Below the pieces are notes generated by a model, which had not been told where the DNA came from, did not search any database, and was given only the letters and a program-made list of their open reading frames with translations. DNA of 5,084 bases, taken from Bacteroidota bacterium. Its GTDB lineage: Bacteria; Bacteroidota; Bacteroidia; Bacteroidales; P3. Where the stretch lies: positions 1 through 5,084 of the forward strand of contig JAUNWC010000138.1 of assembly GCA_030540495.1 (NCBI GenBank), in the 5' to 3' direction. Positions 1-4,224 of this stretch are shown here, piece by piece; within the stretch, counting starts at the first letter, position 1, and every line of letters starts with the position of its first letter. The position numbers and the translations under genes were made by a program.

Positions 1-43
1 TCACGGGCACCTTATCTCCGACGAGTATAAGGGTTTTATCCAC
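1..43 (-). CDS. N-terminal fragment of a phage gene, runs off the left edge
   Basis: Reading leftward from a GTG at 43-41 the frame stays open to the edge and encodes about 14 residues, VDKTLILVGDKVPV. It has a good ribosome binding site: AAAGGAAG at 60-53, nine bases before the GTG. The preceding gene stops at 64, so the spacing fits the operon. No other start lies in this frame after that stop. The product cannot be named from so few residues. The call rests on position, Shine-Dalgarno and open frame only, and the start codon being GTG is a weakness. Confidence 0.5.
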   Translation of the reverse strand, partial: MDKTLILVGDKVPV

Positions 44-63
44 CTCCCTTTTCTTCCTTTCTT

Positions 64-306
64 TTAATAATTTAATATTGTGTTACATATTATTTTTTTA
101 ACTTCGTCTTCGTACAAGCGTTCCATATCTGCAACTTCTTCTTGCATTTGCTTCTCTGAAACCTTACCGATATAGACTTTTTTTATTCCGTTGTGCTCTA
201 TCATTATCGTAAAATGATAGTAGAAAGATACGGATAGACTTCCTTCATAAACTTCTATGAAGTTAAAATCTCTACTTTTTTTCTTGCTTCTATAAAATGT
301 TTTCAT
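64..306 (-). CDS. small hypothetical phage protein (80 aa)
   Basis: An 80-residue protein starting with ATG at 306 and ending with TAA at 66-64. It has a basic N-terminus (KTFYRSKKKSRDF), a central stretch of alternating hydrophobic residues that looks like beta strands (about residues 17-50), and an acidic, probably helical C-terminal part. No signal peptide, membrane segment or catalytic motif is visible. No Shine-Dalgarno is seen; the leader is A-rich. It follows the 92-aa gene by 27 bases on the same strand, which fits one operon. I do not recognise the family. Confidence 0.7.
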   Translation of the reverse strand: MKTFYRSKKKSRDFNFIEVYEGSLSVSFYYHFTIMIEHNGIKKVYIGKVSEKQMQEEVADMERLYEDEVKKIICNTILNY

Positions 307-333
307 TTCTTTAAGTTTTTATTTGGTTTATAA

Positions 334-612
334 TTATCCGTTAAATATTTCACTATCTTTTATTTCTTTTATCAAAAGTTGTACTCGCATAGGCGATTTT
401 TCTTTGGTTATCTTTTTTAATTCTCTTTCTCCAAACAATCTTTCGGCATCTTTATTCCATAATAGTACTGGTTCTTTTAATTCCTCAGACAATAAACAAC
501 CATCGTACTTTTTTGGGTTTATATTGTAAAATCTTACAATGTCATCTGCCTCTCTTTTTGCCCAAACGGTGTGTATTAGTTTGCCATTTTTCAAATAAAC
601 TTCGTCTTTCAT
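334..612 (-). CDS. small hypothetical phage protein (92 aa)
   Basis: A 92-residue, charged, soluble-looking protein. Its ATG (612-610) overlaps the TGA (611-609) of the preceding gene in an ATGA arrangement, the usual sign of translational coupling, and no separate Shine-Dalgarno is seen. The N-terminal third looks like a short beta unit (VYLKNGKLIHTVW). The C-terminal third is lysine- and glutamate-rich and probably helical. No known motif is recognised. Its position suggests an accessory protein of the early operon; the function is unknown. Confidence 0.72.
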   Translation of the reverse strand: MKDEVYLKNGKLIHTVWAKREADDIVRFYNINPKKYDGCLLSEELKEPVLLWNKDAERLFGERELKKITKEKSPMRVQLLIKEIKDSEIFNG

Positions 613-818
613 ACATACTTATATTTTTGCAACATCCAATCAAGCCAAAAACGGCAATTTTCATAATTAGTAGAACGAAACTTATATCTGTGGTAATTTA
701 CTTGTATTACTGCCGAATATCTTACTTTGCGTCTTTGCTTTGTTACTCCTGTCGCTGTTTTATATATTCCTGCGGTTGTTTCCTCTCTGTAAATTCCTCC
801 TGTTCTTACTCTTGCCAT
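609..818 (-). CDS. small basic protein, possibly an AP2-like DNA-binding fold (69 aa)
   Basis: A 69-residue, strongly basic protein. Residues about 30-60 read as strand-strand-strand-helix: KVRYSAVIQVNYHRYKFRS followed by ENCRFWLDWMLQKY. This recalls the AP2/arm-type DNA-binding fold, in which a three-strand sheet with the pattern YxAxIxxNxxRYxxxxF packs on a helix. The resemblance is by eye and the fold assignment is tentative. The start is well fixed by AGGAGG at 830-825, six bases before ATG 818, lying right against the stop of the preceding gene. A DNA-binding or regulatory role is inferred, not shown. Confidence 0.72.
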   Translation of the reverse strand: MARVRTGGIYREETTAGIYKTATGVTKQRRKVRYSAVIQVNYHRYKFRSTNYENCRFWLDWMLQKYKYV

Positions 819-824
819 ATTCTT

Positions 825-830
825 CCTCCT
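825..830 (-). promoter_or_regulatory. strong Shine-Dalgarno of the 69-aa gene
   Basis: AGGAGG on the minus strand, six bases before ATG 818 and directly after the TAA (833-831) of the preceding gene. It is a near-perfect anti-16S match, which is unusual for Bacteroidetes genes, and it fixes the start of the 69-aa protein. Confidence 0.75.
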
Positions 831-1130
831 TTATTCTACAAAGTCATCTGCATCGTATAGAGCATCCTCTATTCTAAGCATGCATTCTCCGAATTTTTTT
901 ACGGCATTATCCCATTGGAAATGCTTTTCCCATTCACAATAGTTAAAGCCCTCTTTTTGTCGAAGATATTTACTTATCTCTATTATTGCATTAATCAAAA
1001 TGCTATCTGCTCTTTCTACATCTCTTCGAGCGGCACCACTTTCCGCTCGAACTTCTTTTTTTCTTTGCTCTAATTCTTCCATCAAAGCCTCATCGTGCTC
1101 TTCAAAGCACCTCATTTCGTAATCTGTCAT
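831..1130 (-). CDS. hypothetical acidic helical phage protein (99 aa)
   Basis: A 99-residue protein rich in glutamate, arginine and lysine. Residues about 1-35 (MTDYEMRCFEEHDEALMEEL and on) are strongly helical and probably a coiled coil. Residues 40-65 are a second amphipathic helix, and the C-terminus is acidic (ALYDADDFVE). The start is supported by AGGAG at 1144-1140, nine bases before the ATG. It lies 48 bases after the preceding gene on the same strand. I do not recognise a family; a small accessory protein of the early operon is the safest reading. Confidence 0.72.
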   Translation of the reverse strand: MTDYEMRCFEEHDEALMEELEQRKKEVRAESGAARRDVERADSILINAIIEISKYLRQKEGFNYCEWEKHFQWDNAVKKFGECMLRIEDALYDADDFVE

Positions 1131-1178
1131 TTCTTATTTCTCCTTTTTTGTTTTTAATGTTTTAGTGGCTTTGCTCAA

Positions 1179-1925
1179 TTAAATCTCCCTTTGGGAGTTC
1201 CATTTGCTACGTTTGTAGTAGTCTCTAAGCCACATTTCTTTATATTGTTTTCTCAAATAGTCTTTAAATTTCTTACTACTTAGGAGTTTTTTGTCATACT
1301 CTACTCTAAGAAGCAACTGGTACTTAAATTTGTCTTTCTCAAAGAAATACTCATAACAAGATATTCTCGCTTGCTTTACGTATTTCTTTTTGTCTGAAAA
1401 ACTCGGAGTATATTGTGGAGTAAGTTCTCGTGCGAACTTGAATAAATCTCCATCTATATCGCACACATAACCGCGTATTTTCCAAAAGTCAAAACCTTTC
1501 CTCAGCCACTTGATTTTTTCTTTTTTATCAAGTTCTTTTGGGGCAGGTAGTTGAGGTAAAACTTCTGTATTTATTTGCCTTTCTATATCCGCATTTTGCT
1601 TTTGCTTTTCTATTGGGTAATACTTTACCACACTTTTAAGCATTCCCTCTGCCGTTATTCCATACTCGCCAAAATCTGAGTCTTTTAAAGCCAACTCTAT
1701 TTGGCTTGTTGTCAAGTAGGCAAACCTCCTTTTTGCTTCCGAAATAAACACCTGGGCAATAATCTTTACATCCTTTTCAGACTTGTTTTGCCCTTTGAGA
1801 ATACAACCATAATTCACCATTTGCAAAGCAAAATTTGTCAATTCTTCGGTGTTTAGATTTTTTATCATCTTTGACACCATTTCACTTTGCCATTGTGGAA
1901 TATATGTTGTTACTTGTGCGTTCAT
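1179..1925 (-). CDS. conserved phage/mobile-element protein of replication module (248 aa)
   Basis: A 248-residue, basic, mostly helical protein. Residues about 56-104 carry a helical block containing RRFAYLTTSQIELAL followed by FGEYG and then a stretch ending KYYP. This resembles a motif seen in small conserved proteins of Bacteroidetes phages and conjugative elements, where a helix is followed by GEYG and then a second helix. No Walker A or other nucleotide-binding motif is seen, so it is not an obvious helicase loader of the DnaC type. The C-terminal third (about 195-248) is rich in lysine, tyrosine and tryptophan and may bind nucleic acid. I chose ATG 1925 over a TTG at 1943, which would add MERRKR, because GGAAAG lies ten bases before the ATG. 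Its place directly after the replication-domain gene suggests a replication role; this is inference. Confidence 0.8.
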   Translation of the reverse strand: MNAQVTTYIPQWQSEMVSKMIKNLNTEELTNFALQMVNYGCILKGQNKSEKDVKIIAQVFISEAKRRFAYLTTSQIELALKDSDFGEYGITAEGMLKSVVKYYPIEKQKQNADIERQINTEVLPQLPAPKELDKKEKIKWLRKGFDFWKIRGYVCDIDGDLFKFARELTPQYTPSFSDKKKYVKQARISCYEYFFEKDKFKYQLLLRVEYDKKLLSSKKFKDYLRKQYKEMWLRDYYKRSKWNSQREI

Positions 1926-1944
1926 CCGTTTGCGTCTTTCCAAA

Positions 1945-2262
1945 TTAAAGAACTATTCCTTTTTCAGCCAAAGAATCATACACCCTTTCGTAGATAGTTG
2001 GCTCTTTTTTTACCTCCACAAAGTTTTTAAAGTTGCTTTGAGCACGGCGTTTTTCGTTCTGCTCCCAAGTGCGAACGCAGGCTTTCCAGTCTTTCATTTT
2101 ATTTTTTCCTACGTACCAACCTTTGCTTTCGTAGAAGTCACAAAAGAGCTCAGGGTTTATGCCGTTGTTCCTTTCGGAGCAATACTCTGCCACTTGCTCC
2201 ACCGAAGGCTTAGAAAATCTTTCTTTTTCTTTTTTGCCGCAACTTTTTTCTTTTTCTTTCAT
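1945..2262 (-). CDS. phage replication-protein C-terminal domain (separate gene, or second half of a frameshifted gene)
   Basis: 105 residues from ATG 2262. After a lysine/glutamate-rich linker, residues about 17-70 read FSKPSVEQVAEYC, then FCDFYESKGWYVGKNKMKDW and KACVRTWEQN. This is the well-known C-terminal domain of many Firmicutes and Bacteroidetes phage replication proteins (consensus KPT-EEV, YYExxGWxxGKxxMKxWKAAVRxW). In relatives it normally follows an N-terminal domain and a KE-rich linker in a single polypeptide. Here the frame stays open upstream to a stop at 2397-2395, so it overlaps the end of the 182-aa gene by 88 bases. Possible starts are ATG 2262 (no Shine-Dalgarno) and TTG 2310, which overlaps the upstream TGA as TTGA. 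The third possibility is no independent start at all, if it is made by -1 frameshifting. Domain identity is fairly sure; the true start is not. Confidence 0.75.
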   Translation of the reverse strand: MKEKEKSCGKKEKERFSKPSVEQVAEYCSERNNGINPELFCDFYESKGWYVGKNKMKDWKACVRTWEQNEKRRAQSNFKNFVEVKKEPTIYERVYDSLAEKGIVL

Positions 2263-2284
2263 TTCGGTTTTTAGGTTTTGTGTT

Positions 2285-2315
2285 AGTTTTTGGAAAAACG
2301 GGCTTTTCAAAAACT
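2285..2315 (-). other. AT-rich stem-loop spanning the gene junction
   Basis: AGTTTTTG (2285-2292) pairs with CAAAAACT (2308-2315). A single-base bulge follows, then AAAA (2294-2297) pairs with TTTT (2304-2307), around a six-base loop. The minus-strand version contains the stop codon of the upstream gene (2309-2307) and the alternative TTG start (2310-2308). It lies about 33 bases after the A7T7 slippery site. It could help frameshifting or reinitiation, but it is AT-rich and so weak, and the spacing is longer than the usual 5-9 bases. Confidence 0.35.
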
Positions 2316-2855
2316 GGAAATTTTCAAAATTGCCGTCTTTCTTTTTAGAAAAAAATTTTTTTGGTTCTTTTTCTTTCTTTCTTTTTCTTTTTCTTTAAAA
2401 TTTTCGCTTATTTCCTCAAACTCCGTGTATTCTTCGCTAACTTGCTTATTTTCTGTTTGTTTTACCTCAAACAAAACAAGCGATTTGCCCTCGTTAGCGT
2501 TTTTTGTATTTTCGCTAACTTGCTTATTTTCTTTACTTTCTACTTTGTTTGAGGTTTCACAAAAAAGGCTGTCAATCTCCTCTTCTTTTTGTCTTGGTTT
2601 TCGCCTTGGAATTGGACGATATTTCCTGGCGTTTTGGTTGCCAGGCTGTGCTCCTCTTTTTCTCTTTGGAGCAATTCCTTTCTTTTTCTTAGAGGTTAAA
2701 GTCTCTATAAACTTATTCAGAGCCTCTTTATCTTGTGTTTTTTCCATAGCAAGATAGATATTAAGGAATTGCTCCAAATCTCCCTCTAATTCTTGTTTGG
2801 CAAGTTTTAGAGTGTTTGCCAAACGTTTTATTATATAATCCTTATTCTCTTTCAT
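2307..2855 (-). CDS. basic low-complexity phage protein with GAQPGNQNARK motif; likely N-terminal half of a replication protein
   Basis: 182 residues from ATG 2855, two bases after the preceding stop. An earlier in-frame start at 2921 would overlap the upstream gene by 64 bases and is rejected. Residues about 1-55 are helical. Residues 56-90 are very basic and contain KRKRGAQPGNQNARK, a G-x-P-x-GN-x-NA-x-K motif common in phage and mobile-element DNA-binding proteins. Residues 90-160 are a charged low-complexity linker in which ENKQVSE occurs twice, 26 residues apart, encoded by a 22-bp DNA repeat. The end (KEKEKERKKKNQKNFFLKRK) is homopolymer-coded. In related phage replication proteins such an N-terminal part and KE linker are followed by the domain that here lies in the next gene, one frame away (-1). 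It could be a complete short protein, the product without frameshift, or half of a broken gene. Confidence 0.75.
   Translation of the reverse strand: MKENKDYIIKRLANTLKLAKQELEGDLEQFLNIYLAMEKTQDKEALNKFIETLTSKKKKGIAPKRKRGAQPGNQNARKYRPIPRRKPRQKEEEIDSLFCETSNKVESKENKQVSENTKNANEGKSLVLFEVKQTENKQVSEEYTEFEEISENFKEKEKERKKKNQKNFFLKRKTAILKISSF
2349..2362 (-). other. candidate -1 frameshift site (A7T7)
   Basis: On the minus strand seven A are followed by seven T. In the frame of the 182-aa protein the codons are CAA AAA AAT TTT TTT CTA. This gives two overlapping slippery heptamers of the X XXY YYZ type, A AAA AAT and T TTT TTT. A -1 slip at either one leads into the frame of the 105-aa gene, which is open from 2394 down to 1945, and would make a fusion of about 300 residues. 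The heptamers and frames are read directly; use in the cell is inference, and a homopolymer indel would look the same. Confidence 0.45.
2365..2396 (+). repeat. 32-base homopyrimidine tract (purine-only on the minus strand)
   Basis: Every base from 2365 to 2396 is T or C on the plus strand, built from CTTT and CTTTTT units. It encodes the KEKEKERKKK linker of the 182-aa protein on the minus strand. Directly beside it lie A7T7 (2349-2362) and the iteron-like repeats (2401-2554). A similar shorter pyrimidine stretch lies at 2243-2260. It may be only a low-complexity linker code, but such asymmetric AT-rich tracts also flank phage origins. Confidence 0.6.
2433..2454. repeat. 22-bp direct repeat, copy 1
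   Basis: Begins TTCGCTAACTTG and is identical over 22 bases to 2511-2532, 78 bases (26 codons) away. In the protein both copies encode the ENKQVSE segment. Identity at third codon positions as well suggests a recent duplication or selection on the DNA itself. Confidence 0.85.
2511..2532. repeat. 22-bp direct repeat, copy 2
   Basis: Identical to 2433-2454. Its CGCTAAC (2513-2519) also pairs with GTTAGCG (2493-2499), which gives a 7-bp stem with a 13-base loop. Confidence 0.85.
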
Positions 2856-2857
2856 TT

Positions 2858-3235
2858 TTAGTTGATTTTTAAGTATCCCTTTGTTGTACTTTCTTTGTAA
2901 TATACTTCTAAGCCTGGACATTCCTCCATCGCTTTTTTTACATCAAAGCGTTTTGTTTTTTTCTCTGGTACGGCTACAAACGTTACCCATCCATTTACAC
3001 TTTGCATCTTATGTATATTGTTTTCTTGCATATATGCAAGAATAATTTCTTTTGCTTTCTGCATTTTTTCCTCTAATTTCTTTATTTCTCTGTGAGCCTG
3101 TGCAATCAAAAGCGAAGGTTCGCACAACTCCAAAGGATAATCTTTTATCGTTGTATCGTAATCTATTGGAGAATTATCTATCTCCATTTTAGAGTTTTCA
3201 AACTCCGTATTGTTTTCTATTTTTCTCTTTGCCAT
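2858..3235 (-). CDS. phage protein with coiled coil, companion of the annealing protein (125 aa)
   Basis: 125 residues. The N-terminal 40 are polar and probably disordered. Residues about 44-72 (IAQAHREIKKLEEKMQKAKE and on) form a coiled coil. Residues 73-125 resemble the C-terminal part of small phage proteins often coded beside single-strand annealing proteins: a helix, then a strand pair (MQSVNGWVTFVAVPEKKTKRFD), then VKKAMEECPGLEVYYKES and KGYLKIN. The pattern, a strand motif, an F-D pair, a P-x-L segment and a terminal KGxxKI, is shared with Gp157-like phage proteins, but the match is by eye. ATG 3235 lies one base after the stop of the 24-codon frame. The A-rich leader contains only a weak AAAGAAAG. 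Probably an accessory protein of recombination or replication. Confidence 0.78.
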   Translation of the reverse strand: MAKRKIENNTEFENSKMEIDNSPIDYDTTIKDYPLELCEPSLLIAQAHREIKKLEEKMQKAKEIILAYMQENNIHKMQSVNGWVTFVAVPEKKTKRFDVKKAMEECPGLEVYYKESTTKGYLKIN

Positions 3236-3236
3236 T

Positions 3237-3311
3237 TTATTTCTTTCTTTTTAAAAAGTCTTCGGCGGTGGTTATAGTCGTCATTTTATAAGGTGGTATT
3301 GCAAACTTCAT
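3237..3311 (-). CDS. tiny possible gene (24 aa) between two operon genes
   Basis: ATG 3311 to TAA 3239-3237 encodes MKFAIPPYKMTTITTAEDFL plus KRKK. It ends one base before the ATG of the 125-aa gene, the spacing expected for coupled translation. An inner ATG at 3284 would give the 15-residue MTTITTAEDFLKRKK. There is no Shine-Dalgarno, and the frame is too short for statistics. In its favour are the spacing, and that without it the operon would have a 132-base hole (3236-3367). It may act as a leader peptide that couples translation of the next gene. Confidence 0.35.
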   Translation of the reverse strand: MKFAIPPYKMTTITTAEDFLKRKK

Positions 3312-3367
3312 ATTAAAGTATAAAGAATAACAAGGAACTCACCGCCTTAGACTTCAATTATGTAAAT

Positions 3368-3532
3368 TTAAATGGTTACTATCTCCGTTATTGTTACTTG
3401 TATTTCTTTCCTATAAGGATATAGCCCTACAAAAAGTTTTTTCCTTATCTCCATTTGAGATTTTGCACCGGCGGTTATTGTCATAGTTTCTCCGGTTTTT
3501 CTTTCCATTACGGTGATTTTAAATGTTTTCAT
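3368..3532 (-). CDS. small phage protein (54 aa)
   Basis: ATG 3532 to TAA 3370-3368, 54 residues beginning MKTFKITVMERKTGETMTIT and ending EIQVTITEIVTI. The alternating hydrophobic pattern at both ends suggests a small beta sheet, with a basic helix in the middle (about residues 25-42, SQMEIRKKLFVGLYPYRK). The start is strongly supported: AGGAG at 3544-3540, seven bases before the ATG and touching the stop of the annealing-protein gene. The family is not recognised. It sits second in the operon, so a role in phage recombination or replication, or in host takeover, is possible. Confidence 0.7.
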   Translation of the reverse strand: MKTFKITVMERKTGETMTITAGAKSQMEIRKKLFVGLYPYRKEIQVTITEIVTI

Positions 3533-3539
3533 TTCTCTT

Positions 3540-3544
3540 CTCCT
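3540..3544 (-). promoter_or_regulatory. Shine-Dalgarno of the 54-aa gene
   Basis: AGGAG, seven bases before ATG 3532, next to the TAA (3548-3546) of the preceding gene. It is the main evidence that the 54-aa frame is translated. Confidence 0.65.
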
Positions 3545-3545
3545 T

Positions 3546-4169
3546 TTATTTAATTTCTGTATTATTTTGTGCTACTTGTTTTTGTGATGGTTGAGCAGGT
3601 TGCGAGTTTTTCACTTTCAATTCCTTATACTTTTCATTAGCCAAACGACTTGCCTTGTCTTTGTTTTGGCTTTCTTTAATCTTTTCAATCATTGGACGTA
3701 ATGCCAAAACCTCCTCTATTGTTTGGCACTGGTCAATCTTAGTGTAGATGGTATTTATTTCGTCATCAGAATCCAGTTCTGTTAAACCTGCTCTGATTTG
3801 GAAATCCCTACACACTAAATATTTTCTATTGTACGACAGGAATGCTCCAAAGACTTGATTAGAGTCCATTCCTTTTTTCTCAAAGGAAGTCATCGGCACG
3901 TCCATAGATGTGGAGATTCTTTCCTCGCTTTCACAATCGCAGAATTCTGCTTCAAAATGAAAGACAAGAAAATTTCCTTTCATTTCCGCTTCCTCTTTGG
4001 TTATGGTGTATGTGATTTTATGTTTTTCACATACACTTACTAGTTTTTCCCAAATGTCTTCTATACTTCGGTAAGAAAAATTACCGAAGTTATTTTTTTG
4101 ATTCTTCGCAAGGGACATATCCGCCCTTGCATTTGTTATTTTTTCGTTTAAATTTCTTTTTTCTTCCAT
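3546..4169 (-). CDS. ERF-family single-strand DNA annealing protein (207 aa)
   Basis: An ERF-type recombinase, which anneals complementary single strands during phage DNA recombination or circularisation in the cytoplasm. The family signature is visible in order. An N-terminal helix is followed by FGNFSYRSIEDIWEKL (about residues 28-43), matching the family's YxxLexI block. A beta region follows (FLVFHFEAEFCDCESEERIS, 67-86). Then comes MDSNQVFGAFLSYNRKYLVC with RDFQI (101-125), corresponding to the conserved Q-xxG-xxxTYxRRYxL-xxxFxI segment. The C-terminal tail from about 165 is polar and low in complexity (KVKNSQPAQPSQKQ), as is usual for linkers in such proteins. The length is typical. It is the first gene of the leftward operon. 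ATG 4169 has no Shine-Dalgarno. The first 165 bases contain three stem-loops. The family call is confident; biochemical activity is not shown. Confidence 0.88.
   Translation of the reverse strand: MEEKRNLNEKITNARADMSLAKNQKNNFGNFSYRSIEDIWEKLVSVCEKHKITYTITKEEAEMKGNFLVFHFEAEFCDCESEERISTSMDVPMTSFEKKGMDSNQVFGAFLSYNRKYLVCRDFQIRAGLTELDSDDEINTIYTKIDQCQTIEEVLALRPMIEKIKESQNKDKASRLANEKYKELKVKNSQPAQPSQKQVAQNNTEIK
4006..4036. repeat. stem-loop in the ERF gene (third in reading order)
   Basis: GTGTATGTGA (4006-4015) and TCACATACAC (4027-4036) form a perfect 10-bp stem with an 11-base T-rich loop. It covers about codons 45-55 of the ERF gene. Confidence 0.6.
4065..4099 (+). terminator. terminator-like hairpin with T-run, antisense inside the ERF gene
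   Basis: ACTTCGGTAA (4065-4074) and TTACCGAAGT (4081-4090) form a perfect 10-bp stem with loop GAAAAA, followed on the plus strand by TATTTTTTT (4091-4099). This is the shape of an intrinsic terminator for rightward transcription. It would stop antisense RNA and shield the lipoprotein gene at 4225. On the minus strand the hairpin is not followed by a T-run, so it should not stop the ERF transcript. It also codes for the conserved NFGNFSYRS segment, so coding constraint could explain part of it. Confidence 0.45.
4108..4130. repeat. stem-loop in the ERF gene (first in reading order)
   Basis: GCAAGGG (4108-4114) and CCCTTGC (4124-4130) form a perfect, GC-rich 7-bp stem with a 9-base loop. It covers about codons 14-21, close to the start of the ERF message. 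Confidence 0.5.
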
Positions 4170-4224
4170 ACCATTACAATACTTTACATAATTCTGCGTT
4201 ATAAATAAAAATCTATAAAGTGTT
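4170..4224. promoter_or_regulatory. divergent gap between phage module and lipoprotein gene
   Basis: Fifty-five AT-rich bases lie between the ERF start (leftward) and the lipoprotein start (rightward), so promoters for both may lie here or just inside the genes. No clear Bacteroidetes promoter (TTTG, 19-21 bases, TAnnTTTG) is seen. The nearest is TAGATTTT on the minus strand (4215-4208), one base off the -7 element and without a good -33 partner. No phage operator-like inverted repeat is visible here. The phage/chromosome junction may fall in this gap. Confidence 0.4.

Larger units (their letters stand above)
2401..2554. other. repeat cluster, candidate phage replication origin
   Basis: Within this stretch are: a 22-bp perfect direct repeat (2433-2454 and 2511-2532); the core CGCTAAC at 2435-2441 and 2513-2519, and inverted at 2493-2499; an 11-bp inverted repeat CCTCAAACAAA (2465-2475) with TTTGTTTGAGG (2544-2554); a further CCTCAAAC at 2414-2421; and a degenerate TTCGCT...TATTT at 2403. 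The cluster sits in the linker part of the likely replication gene, next to a homopyrimidine and A7T7 tract. The layout is like the lambda origin, where iterons and an AT-rich tract lie inside initiator gene O. The repeats are seen; the origin function is inferred. Confidence 0.4.

Noticed and set aside
513..860. A 115-codon plus-strand frame with many C, Y and S residues.
   Set aside because: It lies opposite two tightly coupled minus-strand genes with an ATGA overlap and a strong Shine-Dalgarno, and its cysteine-rich composition is typical of a shadow frame.
2401..2554. CRISPR-like array from the 22-bp repeat.
   Set aside because: There are only two full copies, inside a coding frame with 26-codon periodicity, and no regular spacers or further units.
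1849..2757. Several long plus-strand open frames rich in F, L and S (1849-2274, 2159-2398, 2290-2757).
   Set aside because: They are the reverse of lysine/glutamate-rich minus-strand genes; poly-pyrimidine DNA reads as F, L and S. They overlap genes with recognisable domains and consistent operon spacing.
2307..2921. Longer form of the 182-aa protein starting at 2921.
   Set aside because: It would overlap the end of the 125-aa gene by 64 bases. ATG 2855 gives a 2-base gap, in line with the rest of the operon.
3264..3346. GGCGGTG (3264-3270) and CACCGCC (3340-3346) as a stem.
   Set aside because: The 7-bp match is perfect, but the loop is 69 bases and contains a likely start codon; chance is a fair explanation.
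4208..4215. Bacteroidetes -7 promoter element TAGATTTT for the ERF operon.
   Set aside because: One base off consensus with no convincing TTTG at the right distance; kept only as a remark on the gap.
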